Source: Stieleria magnilauensis (lineage in GTDB: Bacteria > Planctomycetota > Planctomycetia > Pirellulales > Pirellulaceae). Taken from it: a stretch of DNA of 64,000 bases. The position numbers were made by a program, and so were the translations under genes. Under the pieces are notes generated by a model. That model was not told where the DNA came from and searched no databases. It saw only the letters and a program-made list of their open reading frames with translations. Within the stretch, counting starts at the first letter, position 1. Every line of letters begins with the position of its first letter. The stretch spans positions 4,872,394 to 4,936,393 of the forward strand of contig CP036432.1 of the NCBI GenBank assembly GCA_007753675.1, in the 5' to 3' direction. Below are positions 18,098 through 27,631 of the stretch, piece after piece.

Positions 18098-19333
18098 ATG
18101 CAGTCTCCATCATCCATTCGCCTGAATCTCGTATCGACACTGATCGTGACTGCCGCAGTCGCCGCGTGCCTGTTCATTTGCCAGGAGGGGTCCGCCCAGA
18201 CATCGGTGACAGCGGCACCCCAGCAGTCGGTATCCGCCGCAAGCAGGGTCAACGAAACCGATTGTGGCTGTCGAAACGTCCCCGGTGGATATCCATGCCG
18301 GGGCGGATGCCCCAAATGCATGATGGCGGTCGACTGTCAGGACCATTGCGGAGCCGAAGGACGTTGGCGAGATATGTCGCCGATGCCGTTTGATGCCTAC
18401 GGACCGGGCGGCTATGCCGGTCCATCACGTTACGCGCACCTGGGCGAATATCGACTGCGCCCCGGCGATGAACTGCAAGTGATCTATCTGATCACCCGAC
18501 GCCAAGAACAGGGCGACTATCGGTTGGCCCCCGGTGACGAAGTCTTGATCGAGTCGGTGGCCGATGCGGATCTGCAACGTGGAACACTCGAACGTGGTTT
18601 GGAAATTCAGCCCGATGGAACGATCACGGTCCGTCTGCTGGGTCAAGTCCACGCCGCTGGTCTTTCGATCAGTCAGCTGCGAGACGTGCTGGAACAGAAA
18701 TACAAGAAACTCTATGACGAACCATCGATCGATGTCACGCCCGTTCGAACCAACCGATTGGCCGATGACATTCGAAACGCCGTCGGCGGACAGAGCGGAT
18801 TGCAGCAACAAGCACTCGCGGTCACCGTGATGCCCGATGGCAAGATTCGTCTGCCCGGAATCGGCGGGCTGTGTGTTCAGGGCTTCTCGCTTCCCGAATT
18901 GAAGAAAGAGATCAACCTGCGTTATCGCGAACTGGTCGTCGGATTGGAAGCCGAACCGATCTTGACGCAGCAGGCCAGTCACTTCGTTTACGTGCTCGGC
19001 GAGGTCGCGACGCCCAATCGCATTCAATTGGAAGGCCCCACGACGGTGCTCGGCGCGATCGCCCAAGCCGGCGGCCACTTACCCGGCGGTAACATGCGTC
19101 AAGTCGTTGTGCTGCGGCGTGCCGAAGATTGGCGTTTGATTTCGACCATGCTGGATTTGCAAGGAGCGGTCTTTGGAAAGCGACCGACACCGGCCGACGA
19201 AATCTGGCTGCGAGACAACGACGTGGTGATCGTGCCCCAGCGTCCCATTGTCCGCCTGGACAACTGGATCGAACAGATCTTCACCCGCGGCGTCTATGCG
19301 GCGATCCCACCGTTGAACATCGAAGTGCGATAA
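18098..19333 (+). CDS. Polysaccharide export protein (Wza-like)
   Basis: A 411-residue Poly_export/SLBB protein. A hydrophobic signal segment (LNLVSTLIVTAAVAACLFI) is followed by an unusual Cys-rich stretch with seven Cys (CGCRNVPGGYPCRGGCPKC and two more). The Poly_export core starts with YRLRPGDEL and has a second, near-identical YRLAPGDEV 20 residues later. SLBB-like domains follow (MPDGKIRLPGIGGLCVQG; FVYVLGEVATPNRIQLEG). The C-terminus lacks the obvious long amphipathic helix of Wza. It should form part of an outer-membrane exit channel for polysaccharide, perhaps serving the locus at 37-64 kb (inference). I chose the ATG at 18098 because the signal peptide begins there. Confidence 0.88.
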   Translation: MQSPSSIRLNLVSTLIVTAAVAACLFICQEGSAQTSVTAAPQQSVSAASRVNETDCGCRNVPGGYPCRGGCPKCMMAVDCQDHCGAEGRWRDMSPMPFDAYGPGGYAGPSRYAHLGEYRLRPGDELQVIYLITRRQEQGDYRLAPGDEVLIESVADADLQRGTLERGLEIQPDGTITVRLLGQVHAAGLSISQLRDVLEQKYKKLYDEPSIDVTPVRTNRLADDIRNAVGGQSGLQQQALAVTVMPDGKIRLPGIGGLCVQGFSLPELKKEINLRYRELVVGLEAEPILTQQASHFVYVLGEVATPNRIQLEGPTTVLGAIAQAGGHLPGGNMRQVVVLRRAEDWRLISTMLDLQGAVFGKRPTPADEIWLRDNDVVIVPQRPIVRLDNWIEQIFTRGVYAAIPPLNIEVR

Positions 19334-19561
19334 ACGACTTCTGAAAAAGCGAGCGACCGAAACATCGCCCGCGAAGTGTCACAGTGATCACACGATCGAC
19401 TGATACCACCGTTCCTGTTGTGCGTTTTGGGCATCCACCGTTTGGACGATTTTTCCGTCGAATTCAGGCCGTCGATCAGCAAATCGATCAATCACACGCG
19501 ATCAACATCGTAAAACAAGCGGAGTAAGAATTGAGAACTCGACGGGAAAAACGGGACGCAC

Positions 19562-20947
19562 ATGAGTGACAACGACTTTGATTTTGACCTGTTTGTCATC
19601 GGGACCGGCCCCGGTGGCGAAGGGGCCGCGATGCAGGCTCGCAAGGGCGGGCTGCGGGTCGGCATCGCAGAACGATACCGACAGATCGGCGGCGGGTGCA
19701 CGCACTGGGGGACGATCCCCAGCAAAGCCCTACGGTACACGATCACCAACACGATGAACGTGTTAAAAAACCCAATCTTCCGCGAACTCGGGATTCACAC
19801 CACCCCGACGATGGAGCAACTTCGTCGCGGGACCGCCGAGATCATCGCCAAACAGGTGACGATGCGTCAGTCGTTTTACGACCGCAACAGCGTACCGATT
19901 TATTTCGGCCATGCGAGGTTTGTTGATGACCATACCGTTGAGATCGAGAACGGTGAAACCATTCGCAGCAAGGCGTTCGTGATTTCCACCGGAACACGAC
20001 CCTATCGACCGCCGGAAGTCGATTTCGATCATCCGCGGATCTTTGACAGCGATACGATTCTGGATCTCCCTGAAAAACCGGGTTCCATCACGATCTATGG
20101 CGCCGGCGTGATCGGCACCGAATATGCCTCGATGTTTCGAAACATCGGCGTGAAGATCAATCTGGTCAACACACGGGGTAAGCTGCTGGAGTTCTTGGAC
20201 GACGAAATCGTCGACGCGTTGTCGTATCACCTGCGTGACCAAGGCGTCGTGATTCGTCACAATGAAACGTTTGATCGTATCGAAGGCCAAGACGATGGTG
20301 TCGTGTTGCACTTGCAAAGCGGCAAACAGATCAAGACCGATGTCTTGCTGTGGGCCAACGGACGTACCGGAAACACCGATGATCTGGGGCTCGAGGCGAT
20401 CGGTTTGGTGCCCAACAAGCGTGGGCAACTGGATGTGGATGAACAATTTCAAACGGCCAGAGAACACATCTATGCCGTCGGCGACGTCATCGGGTATCCC
20501 TCGCTGGCCAGTGCCGCCTATACCCAAGGCCGGGCGGCGGGCATGCACGTGCTGGGACGCAAAGACGGCAACCTGCGCGTCAAGGATCTGCCCACCGGAA
20601 TCTACACCAGTCCCGAAATCAGTTCCGTCGGCCAAACGGAACGGGAATTGACCGAGAATCGCATTCCGTATGAGGTCGGCCAGAGTCAGTTCAAAAGTCT
20701 GGCGCGGGCTCAAATCATGGGCACCACCGTGGGGATGCTCAAGATTCTGTTCCATCGCGAAACCTTGAAGATCCTGGGGGTGCATTGCTTCGGGGCCAAC
20801 GCGTCGGAGATCGTTCACATCGGGCAGGCGGTGATGGATTCCGAAGACCTGACGTTGGAATACTTTGTCGAAACGACCTTCAATTATCCGACGATGGCCG
20901 AAGCCTATCGCGTCGCGGCACTGAACGGTTACAACCGGCTGTTTTGA
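19562..20947 (+). CDS. sthA: Soluble pyridine nucleotide transhydrogenase
   Basis: A 461-residue flavoprotein of the pyridine nucleotide-disulphide reductase family. It has the FAD-binding GTGPGGEG near the N-terminus, the SthA-type sequence [16 protein letters not shown] in place of the redox-active CxxxxC, the second nucleotide site [14 protein letters not shown], the FAD motif [17 protein letters not shown] and a complete C-terminal dimerisation domain. Loss of the second Cys separates SthA from dihydrolipoamide or glutathione reductases. It balances NADPH and NADH in the cytoplasm. It stands alone with about 228 bases of upstream space. The length matches characterised SthA proteins. Confidence 0.95.
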   Translation: MSDNDFDFDLFVIGTGPGGEGAAMQARKGGLRVGIAERYRQIGGGCTHWGTIPSKALRYTITNTMNVLKNPIFRELGIHTTPTMEQLRRGTAEIIAKQVTMRQSFYDRNSVPIYFGHARFVDDHTVEIENGETIRSKAFVISTGTRPYRPPEVDFDHPRIFDSDTILDLPEKPGSITIYGAGVIGTEYASMFRNIGVKINLVNTRGKLLEFLDDEIVDALSYHLRDQGVVIRHNETFDRIEGQDDGVVLHLQSGKQIKTDVLLWANGRTGNTDDLGLEAIGLVPNKRGQLDVDEQFQTAREHIYAVGDVIGYPSLASAAYTQGRAAGMHVLGRKDGNLRVKDLPTGIYTSPEISSVGQTERELTENRIPYEVGQSQFKSLARAQIMGTTVGMLKILFHRETLKILGVHCFGANASEIVHIGQAVMDSEDLTLEYFVETTFNYPTMAEAYRVAALNGYNRLF

Positions 20948-21020
20948 CGATCGCCGCGCCGGTATCAACTCCTAGCCCGAGGGCGGCATAAACGCGTACA
21001 ATGAAGCTGCCGGTGTTTCT

Positions 21021-22199
21021 GTGGTGCCGCCGGTGAACCGAATGACGTCTTCAAATGGACTTCGAATGACCCCAACATCCGATGCTGCGATGACGTCTTC
21101 GCCGCGTGCGCGATCCCGCCAGCCGATGCCTCAGAGCGACGATCCCGGCCCGGCGGAGTCGCCCGGCCCGGCCAACCGATCACGCTCCGCCATCGTTTGG
21201 CTGTTGATCGGTCTGTTACTCGGGGCCGGATCGTGGTTGATCATCGTCTCCACCGGCGCGTTCCAGCGGGGCGTGGTCGCGGTGGAGAGTCCGACCCGAA
21301 ATCCGATTCCCGATCGTTATGATGCTGAGCGGGCGATGTCGTACTTGCAACAACTGTGCGATCTGGGACCGCGTCCCTCGGGCAGCCCCGCGATGGTGCG
21401 TCAACAACGTCTGTTGGAAGCGTTCTTCAGCGAGCGTGGCGGCACGGTGACCCGACAAGCCTTTGAAACACGCGACCCCCGCGACGGTTCGCCGTTGACG
21501 ATGGTCAATCTGATCGCGTCCTGGCATCCCGAGCGTCCGAAACGATTTTTGTTTTGTGCCCACTATGACACCCGCCCCTACCCGGACCGCGATCCGAACA
21601 ATCCCCGGGGCGTGTTTGTCGGTGCCAACGACGGCGCCAGCGGCACCGCCGGATTGATGGAACTGGCCAATCAGCTGCATGATCTGCCCAGCGACATCGG
21701 CGTCGATTTGGTTCTGTTTGACGGCGAAGAATTCATTTGGCAACGTGATGGCGGTCGTTATTTTCTCGGATCAACTTACTTCGCCGAACAATACCGCAAC
21801 GACCCTCCCGCGGTGCCCTACGCCGCCGGGGTCTTGTTTGACATGATCGGGGACAAGGAGCTGAAACTTTATTATGAAGTCAACAGCATCCGATTCGCCA
21901 AAACGGTGGCTCGATCGTTTTGGAAAAAAGCGGATCAGCTCGGTGTTCAAGCCTTTGTCATGCGGACGCGGCATGAATTGCGAGACGACCATCTGCCGCT
22001 CAACCAGATCGCCAAGATCCCCACGATTGATGTGATCGATTTCGACTATCCGCGGCCGGGAATCGGGGCGCCATCGTATTGGCACACCGAGCAAGACGTG
22101 CCCGAGAACTGCAGCGGCGAGTCGATCGCGGCGGTCGTCTGGGTCGCACACCAGTGGCTCGTCTCGTTGAGTTCCGCCGCAACCGATCCGACTCGATAG
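21021..22199 (+). CDS. M28 peptidase / glutaminyl cyclase-like protein
   Basis: A 392-residue membrane-anchored protein. A Pro/Ser-rich N-terminus and one helix (AIVWLLIGLLLGAGSWLIIV) precede an M28-type zinc domain. Metal ligands and catalytic acids are visible: His in CAHYDTRP, Asp in GANDGASGTAG, Glu pair in LFDGEEF, Asp in FDMIGDKEL and a late His in YWHTEQDVPENC. The overall pattern resembles glutaminyl-peptide cyclotransferases more than aminopeptidases, so it may form N-terminal pyroglutamate or trim peptides outside the inner membrane. The exact start is uncertain: GTG 21021, or ATGs at 21042 and 21066. The next gene follows after 11 bases. Confidence 0.88.
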   Translation: MVPPVNRMTSSNGLRMTPTSDAAMTSSPRARSRQPMPQSDDPGPAESPGPANRSRSAIVWLLIGLLLGAGSWLIIVSTGAFQRGVVAVESPTRNPIPDRYDAERAMSYLQQLCDLGPRPSGSPAMVRQQRLLEAFFSERGGTVTRQAFETRDPRDGSPLTMVNLIASWHPERPKRFLFCAHYDTRPYPDRDPNNPRGVFVGANDGASGTAGLMELANQLHDLPSDIGVDLVLFDGEEFIWQRDGGRYFLGSTYFAEQYRNDPPAVPYAAGVLFDMIGDKELKLYYEVNSIRFAKTVARSFWKKADQLGVQAFVMRTRHELRDDHLPLNQIAKIPTIDVIDFDYPRPGIGAPSYWHTEQDVPENCSGESIAAVVWVAHQWLVSLSSAATDPTR

Positions 22200-22210
22200 G
22201 AGTGTCTGCG

Positions 22211-22564
22211 ATGTTCGCCGGAGGGTTGTTGCTGGGCGTCACGCTGTTGTTTTTCGCGTGTTGGTTGCAGTGGACCGAACACCGCGGTTGGCCCCACGAC
22301 ACCTTCGACGGTGATGAAGACGTCGAATACCGCCGCCGCCGCAAAAAGTCTCGTCTGCGCGTCAACGTGCTAATCGGAATCTGTGGGTTATTGATCCTGG
22401 CGGCGACGTTTGCCGACGTGGGGGTCGTGTTTGTGGCGGCCTGGTCGATCGTGTCGTTGATCCTGATGGTGATCGTGATCCTTGCCGGGCTGGATGCCTT
22501 TCGCACCCACCGTCATCATCAAGACAAGGTCCGACGAATGCGGAAACGGGCACTGGAAGAGTAA
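22211..22564 (+). CDS. Small membrane protein of unknown function
   Basis: A 117-residue protein with three hydrophobic segments: MFAGGLLLGVTLLFFACWL, VLIGICGLLILAATFADV and FVAAWSIVSLILMVIVIL. A charged loop (DGDEDVEYRRRRKKSR) lies between the first two, and the tail is basic. The start ATG lies 11 bases after the M28 stop, which points to one transcript. I know no function for it. Confidence 0.72.
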   Translation: MFAGGLLLGVTLLFFACWLQWTEHRGWPHDTFDGDEDVEYRRRRKKSRLRVNVLIGICGLLILAATFADVGVVFVAAWSIVSLILMVIVILAGLDAFRTHRHHQDKVRRMRKRALEE

Positions 22565-22692
22565 TCGCCGATCGCACTGGGCCCCGGACAATTGTGGGAC
22601 AGGCTTCCGGCTCTGTCGAACCTGTACGCGACGGCCTGGATGCCAATCCCACTTGAGTGGGACGACCGAGCTACTATCAGAAGACTGAAATT

Positions 22693-25221
22693 GTGACGTT
22701 CGTTAACACCGCCTTGTTGTTCGCGCTGGCCGCGGTCGGGATTCCGATCGCGTTGCATCTGATCGCGCGAAAAGAACCCAAGCAGGTGATGTTTCCGTCG
22801 GTCCGTTTGCTGACTCAACGGTTCGAGACCAACCGCAGCAAGGTCCGGGTGCGACGATGGTGGTTGCTGGCGCTTCGCATCGCCGCCTTCGCCGTGGTCG
22901 CATTGGCCCTGGCCCGACCGGTGATCGCCGGTGCGCTCTCGCTGACTTGGTCGACGATCGGAATCCTGTCGATCGCCGGGATCGCGCTGTTGGCGATGGC
23001 ATCGGTTGCAGCCGGCAGACCGAATCAGAAAACACTGGTTCGCTCGTTGCTCGCCGCGGCAGCCCTCGCGTTGATCGTTGCGGTGGGTTGGGGCGGGTAC
23101 ACGTTGGCCAGCGGCACCAAGCCAGAGATTGATGACGCAACGCCGGTCGCCCTGGCCATCGTCGTCGACAATGCGCCGCTGGCGGCCTGGCGAACCGGTG
23201 ATGAAACACAACTGAATCGTCTCCGCGCGGCCGCCAAGCAGTTGATCCTGGCCGCCAACCGGGAAAGCCGGTTCGCCGTGATCGATCGGTCCAGCGCCCC
23301 CGCCGCGTTTTCACTCGACGTGACCGGGGCGCTCTCCAAAACCGATGCCCTGCGCGCATTGGAAGTGGTGCAACCGCTGGAATCGCGGGTGGAAGCAGCG
23401 GCCCGATTGTTGCAAACGAGCGAGATTCCGTCGCGACAAGTGGTGATCTTGAGCGGATTGACCGAGTCGAGTTTCGCCAATGAACTCTCGGGACAGTCGA
23501 TGGCCGCACTGCTGGAATCGTCCGGCGTCGCCGTGACGGTCTGGGACATGGGCGGTCCCGTCGGCACCAATCGCACCGTCTCGCTGCCAACCCTTTCCGA
23601 TGTGTCGCCGGCTCCGGAAACCTCGATCACCGTCGCGGCAGTCCTGTCGCTCGAAGCCGCCGCGACTACCGTTGACGAGGCGACCGACTCGGAGACGAAT
23701 CCAGACGGCGCGCCAGGCGACACGAGCGAAACGCCACCGGGTTCACTCAGCGTCACCGCCGAATGCGTGTTGTTTCCCAGCAGCGCCGCTCTGCCCGTGG
23801 TCCGCGACGGCGATATCGTTCGTCCCCAGGCCAAGCCGGTGGACCGCCTGAGTGTCACGATGCAACCCGGACGCGACGTCGAATTGCAGATGACCTTGCC
23901 GCCGCTGCCGGTCGGGTTGCATCATGGTGCGATCCGATTGGTCGGTGCCGACGCGTTGGCGGTCGATGACGCGAGTTACTTTAGTGTGGCGGTGTTGCCG
24001 CCGAGTCGATTGTTGTTGGTCAGCGACCAAGCCGAAGAAGCCGAAGAGATTGCCTGGGCCGTCTCGGCGCCGGCGCCGATCGATGACCCGACATCCCAGT
24101 ACGCGATCGAACGCATCGGCTACGATGACATGGCCGCCTCGCGGATGACGGACTTTGACGGAGTCATCTTGCTCGACCCGCCCGACAGCGCGCTCGGCGA
24201 GCCCGAACTGATTCGGTATCGCGAGCAGGGCGGCTCGGTGTGGGTCGCCGCAGGTGATCGGCTGGGCGAAGAAAACGTCGCGGTCGAAGGTTGGCCGGTG
24301 TTTCGGCGACGTTGGCGCGTCCCCGAACCGGGAACGTTCCTGGAAATCTCTGCCGCATCCCATCCCGCCCTGGTCACGCTGGCCAACACGCCCGGCGGTG
24401 TCCCCTTTCAAGATTTTCGAATCCACCAGTATTGGCAACTCGCCCCCTCGGACAACGCCCAGGTGCTGATGCGATACGCCGGCACGGACCATGCCGCGGT
24501 CGTCGAATGGCGTTCGAAATCCGCCGCTGAGGGTGCGACACCCGAAAACACATCGGGCTCCGGACGGATTGTGTTGATGACCACACCGATCCCTGCCATC
24601 ACGCCCCCCTCTTCGTCCTGGAACGAATTGTTTCAAGCCGACGAATACTGGCCGGCGTTTTCGCTAGTTCGCGATGTCACGCGTTATGTGACCGGCCGCA
24701 GCGCCGAAAGCTGGATGACCCGCGTCGGCGCGCCGGTTTCGGTTCCGGTTCGTCAACAAGCTGCGATCGAAGTCGATGGCAAACCTCGACGATTGCAATG
24801 GTTTCCTCCGGTCGGTGCGACTCCGGTTCCGATCAATGTCCCACAGGGCGAAGACTCGGGCAGCGGTGGGACGTTGCGAATCGTGGTCGGCCAACCCAAA
24901 CACAGTGGCATGCATTGGATTCGTGGCGATGAAATCGGGCTCGGCTTCACCGCCAATTTGCCCCGCGAGCAATTGGCGACCACGCGGATCGATGCGGCGC
25001 GATTGGAACGCCTGTTCGGTCCCGACCGCCTGCGGAAAATCGATTCGCTCGATGAAATGGAGTGGACCTCCAGCGATGACGCTCGGGTCGTCTCGCTGTG
25101 GTCGCCGATCATGCTATTGGCGTTGTTCGTTTTCATGCTGGAACAAGTGTTGGGCAACCGATTTTATCGTCGCTCGCCGGCGGCAAAGTCCGGCTCGACA
25201 AGGCGGAGATCGGCGGCATGA
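22693..25221 (+). CDS. BatA-type membrane protein with degenerate VWA
   Basis: About 842 residues. It opens with the BatA/aerotolerance N-terminal signature (FVNTALLFALAAVGIPIALHLI, then FPSVRLL), two more helices, and a VWA-like region in which the metal-binding DxSxS is lost (VALAIVVDNAP). A long extracytoplasmic part follows, then a C-terminal helix (WSPIMLLALFVFMLEQVLG). I prefer the GTG at 22693 because the family begins there; a GTG at 22657 would add 12 residues. It overlaps the VWA gene by four bases (ATGA). BatA-type proteins act in the envelope with MoxR and DUF58 partners; the pair here is separate from the DUF58 gene at the left edge. Confidence 0.87.
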   Translation: MTFVNTALLFALAAVGIPIALHLIARKEPKQVMFPSVRLLTQRFETNRSKVRVRRWWLLALRIAAFAVVALALARPVIAGALSLTWSTIGILSIAGIALLAMASVAAGRPNQKTLVRSLLAAAALALIVAVGWGGYTLASGTKPEIDDATPVALAIVVDNAPLAAWRTGDETQLNRLRAAAKQLILAANRESRFAVIDRSSAPAAFSLDVTGALSKTDALRALEVVQPLESRVEAAARLLQTSEIPSRQVVILSGLTESSFANELSGQSMAALLESSGVAVTVWDMGGPVGTNRTVSLPTLSDVSPAPETSITVAAVLSLEAAATTVDEATDSETNPDGAPGDTSETPPGSLSVTAECVLFPSSAALPVVRDGDIVRPQAKPVDRLSVTMQPGRDVELQMTLPPLPVGLHHGAIRLVGADALAVDDASYFSVAVLPPSRLLLVSDQAEEAEEIAWAVSAPAPIDDPTSQYAIERIGYDDMAASRMTDFDGVILLDPPDSALGEPELIRYREQGGSVWVAAGDRLGEENVAVEGWPVFRRRWRVPEPGTFLEISAASHPALVTLANTPGGVPFQDFRIHQYWQLAPSDNAQVLMRYAGTDHAAVVEWRSKSAAEGATPENTSGSGRIVLMTTPIPAITPPSSSWNELFQADEYWPAFSLVRDVTRYVTGRSAESWMTRVGAPVSVPVRQQAAIEVDGKPRRLQWFPPVGATPVPINVPQGEDSGSGGTLRIVVGQPKHSGMHWIRGDEIGLGFTANLPREQLATTRIDAARLERLFGPDRLRKIDSLDEMEWTSSDDARVVSLWSPIMLLALFVFMLEQVLGNRFYRRSPAAKSGSTRRRSAA

Positions 25222-27539
25222 CACGATTCACCCTGGAACCGCTGTATGGATCGATCTGGGTTGCACTGGCGGCAATGATCGCCATCGCCGCAGTGATCAC
25301 GCTGGTCACGCCGCCGACGGACGATCCCAGGAAGCGAAAGTGGTTGATCTTGCTGCGATCCCTAGCCGCGATCGTGCTGTTGATCGCCGCGATGCGTCCG
25401 ACGGTGGTACGAACCGACAATCGCCCCGCAGCGGCAACGCTGGTCGTTGCGGTCGATACCTCGCGCAGTATGTCGCTGCCCGACGGGGACAGGGCGGATC
25501 GATGGACCAGCCAGCAAACGGCGCTGAGACGCTTGTTGTCTGAAGTCGGCACGCTGGATGAAATGCTGGAAGTGCAACTGCTCCGCTATGACTCCCGATC
25601 CGAATCGATCGCCCAAGCCAGGCAACGCGATGCGATCGCGCGACTGGCCGATGCCATCGACGCGATGAAACCGGCCGGCGATGAAACGAACCTGGGGTTG
25701 GCGATGCAGGGCGCCATCGATGCAGCCGCCGGCAAACCGATGGCGGGCGTCGTCTTGTTCGGTGACGGCACGCAAACGGCGGTCGCGGATTCCGAAAATC
25801 AGACGGCGGACCAAAGTACCGCCGCCCGGCGCGGCGCCGAAGTGCTCGATGCGTTGGCGGTTCCGCTGTGGACGGTCCCGATCGGGCCGCCCAGCACCGA
25901 CGCCTCGGCTCGTGACGTGGCACTGTCCAATCTGCCGGACAGTTTTCAGTTGTTTGCCGGCAATCAATTCGATGTTTCCGTCACGGTTGAAGCCAGTGGG
26001 TTGGCGAATCGACAAATCCCCGTGACCGTTTCTTGGATCGATGCCGAGGGAACCAAGACCGAAGCGCGGTCACGCCAGATCGATCCCCGCGGCGCTCGTG
26101 AATCCGTCGCGCTGACCATCCCAATGACGGCTCCCGCGCCGGGGCTGTATCGCTTGCAAGTGGAAGCGGCCGCACAAGACGGCGAATGGGTGACCAGCAA
26201 CAACGCTCAAACGGCGTTTGTCGATGTCCGTGAAGGCGGCGGTCGTATTTTGATCTTAGAAGGCCCCGGGCGGCCGGAGCAAACGTTCTTGCGACGGTCC
26301 CTGCGACGCTTCCCCGATCTGGAACTGGACTACGCGCCGATTCGCGGTGACCGTACCTGGCCGGTTTCGCTGGACGCCGTCTTGAAACCAGGACGCTACG
26401 ACATTTTTATCATCGGCGATCTGGACTCCAGTGCTTTGGGCGATGCACAGTTGAAACAACTTGCCGAGCGGGTCAGCCAGGGCGCCGGCCTGATCACTCT
26501 CGGCGGACTGCAGACCTATGGCACCGGCGGCTACGCTGACGGAGCATTGGCCGACGTGCTGCCGATCAAAATGGATCCGTCGCGACGTCGCCAACCGACG
26601 CGCGGTGTGATGAGCGCGGCAGAACGGGCGGCGCGATCAGCGGCGCAGATTCCCGGACCGATCAAAATCGAAGTCGCCCGGCGGCACCCCATCGTTGATC
26701 TGGGCGGACGAGATCCCGCATCGGTTTGGTCGTCTTTGCCCGAACTGTCCGGCGCCAACCGATTGGTCGGTGCCAAGGCTGCCGCCGGGGTGCAGACGTT
26801 GCTGGCGACCGACAAGCAAGAACCGCTGTTGGTGATCGGCGGCTATGGCAAGGGCCGCGTCGCGTCATTGGCGATCGATGAAACCTATCGTTGGTGGCGG
26901 GCGGGGAAAGCGGAGGCCCATCAACGATTCTGGCGCCAGCTGATGTTGTGGCTGATGTCGCGCGAAGAATCCAGCGGCGATCGCTTGATCGCAGAACTGG
27001 ACCTGCGGCGATTCGAATCTGACCGCGGCCCGGAGTTTCGTGCCAGGCTGATGCGTGTCGGTGAGACCGCGACCGACGTGACACTTTCTGCGACGGTGGT
27101 CGACGATCAAGGCACCGAAACGTCACTGGATGTGACCGCAACGGCCAGCGGCGAACCGAGGATCAGCGGGACGATTCCCAAATTAGAACCGGGCTTTTAC
27201 AAGCTGGTCGTTCGAGCCAGTGACGAATCGATCGAGCCCGATGAAGTCGCGTTTCAAGTGACCGAAACCAGTCGCGAACTGGCGCGGCCGATGGCCGATC
27301 CGGTGTACATGAAACAGTTGGCCGACCTGACCTCCGACCACGGCGGTGCCTCGTTCGATCCGCAACAGATCGATGCGTTGATCGATGCGATCGCCCAAAA
27401 ACGCCGCAGTGCCGAAACGCCGGTGATCGAAAAGAATCGCTTGGGCGATGGGCCCGCAAGCGGCTGGTTGGTGTTCACCCTGTTCGCCGGGATGTTGTCG
27501 GCGGAGTGGTTTCTACGACGGCGCTGGGGAATGGTCTAG
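25218..27539 (+). CDS. VWA domain membrane protein with GATase1-like domain
   Basis: A 773-residue protein. Two N-terminal helices (VALAAMIAIAAVITLV; LLRSLAAIVLLIAAM) are followed by a VWA domain with intact MIDAS motif DTSRS. An Ig-like middle region comes next, then a glutamine-amidotransferase-like domain (GGRILILEGPGRPEQTFLRR; DIFIIGDLDSSALG; LITLGGLQTYGTGGYADG), and a single C-terminal helix (GWLVFTLFAGMLSAEWFL). The ATG start overlaps the BatA gene stop, and this start is favoured over an upstream in-frame one. Both proteins probably assemble in the inner membrane. The metal-binding site here may compensate for its loss in BatA (inference). Confidence 0.9.
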   Translation: MTRFTLEPLYGSIWVALAAMIAIAAVITLVTPPTDDPRKRKWLILLRSLAAIVLLIAAMRPTVVRTDNRPAAATLVVAVDTSRSMSLPDGDRADRWTSQQTALRRLLSEVGTLDEMLEVQLLRYDSRSESIAQARQRDAIARLADAIDAMKPAGDETNLGLAMQGAIDAAAGKPMAGVVLFGDGTQTAVADSENQTADQSTAARRGAEVLDALAVPLWTVPIGPPSTDASARDVALSNLPDSFQLFAGNQFDVSVTVEASGLANRQIPVTVSWIDAEGTKTEARSRQIDPRGARESVALTIPMTAPAPGLYRLQVEAAAQDGEWVTSNNAQTAFVDVREGGGRILILEGPGRPEQTFLRRSLRRFPDLELDYAPIRGDRTWPVSLDAVLKPGRYDIFIIGDLDSSALGDAQLKQLAERVSQGAGLITLGGLQTYGTGGYADGALADVLPIKMDPSRRRQPTRGVMSAAERAARSAAQIPGPIKIEVARRHPIVDLGGRDPASVWSSLPELSGANRLVGAKAAAGVQTLLATDKQEPLLVIGGYGKGRVASLAIDETYRWWRAGKAEAHQRFWRQLMLWLMSREESSGDRLIAELDLRRFESDRGPEFRARLMRVGETATDVTLSATVVDDQGTETSLDVTATASGEPRISGTIPKLEPGFYKLVVRASDESIEPDEVAFQVTETSRELARPMADPVYMKQLADLTSDHGGASFDPQQIDALIDAIAQKRRSAETPVIEKNRLGDGPASGWLVFTLFAGMLSAEWFLRRRWGMV

Positions 27540-27631
27540 CGAGAAGGGTTCACCGGCAGGTTAGCACTCGGAAACGACGCTTAACTTAGCTGTCTTAGGG
27601 GATGCGACGCATGCCAACGCGTTCGTGCCAC

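Noticed and set aside
19763..20968. 401-residue minus-strand frame opposite sthA
   Set aside because: sthA is complete on the plus strand; the antisense frame arises from codon bias in a G+C-rich gene.
23743..24636. 297-residue minus-strand frame inside the BatA-like gene
   Set aside because: The sense frame has membrane and family signatures; this one does not.
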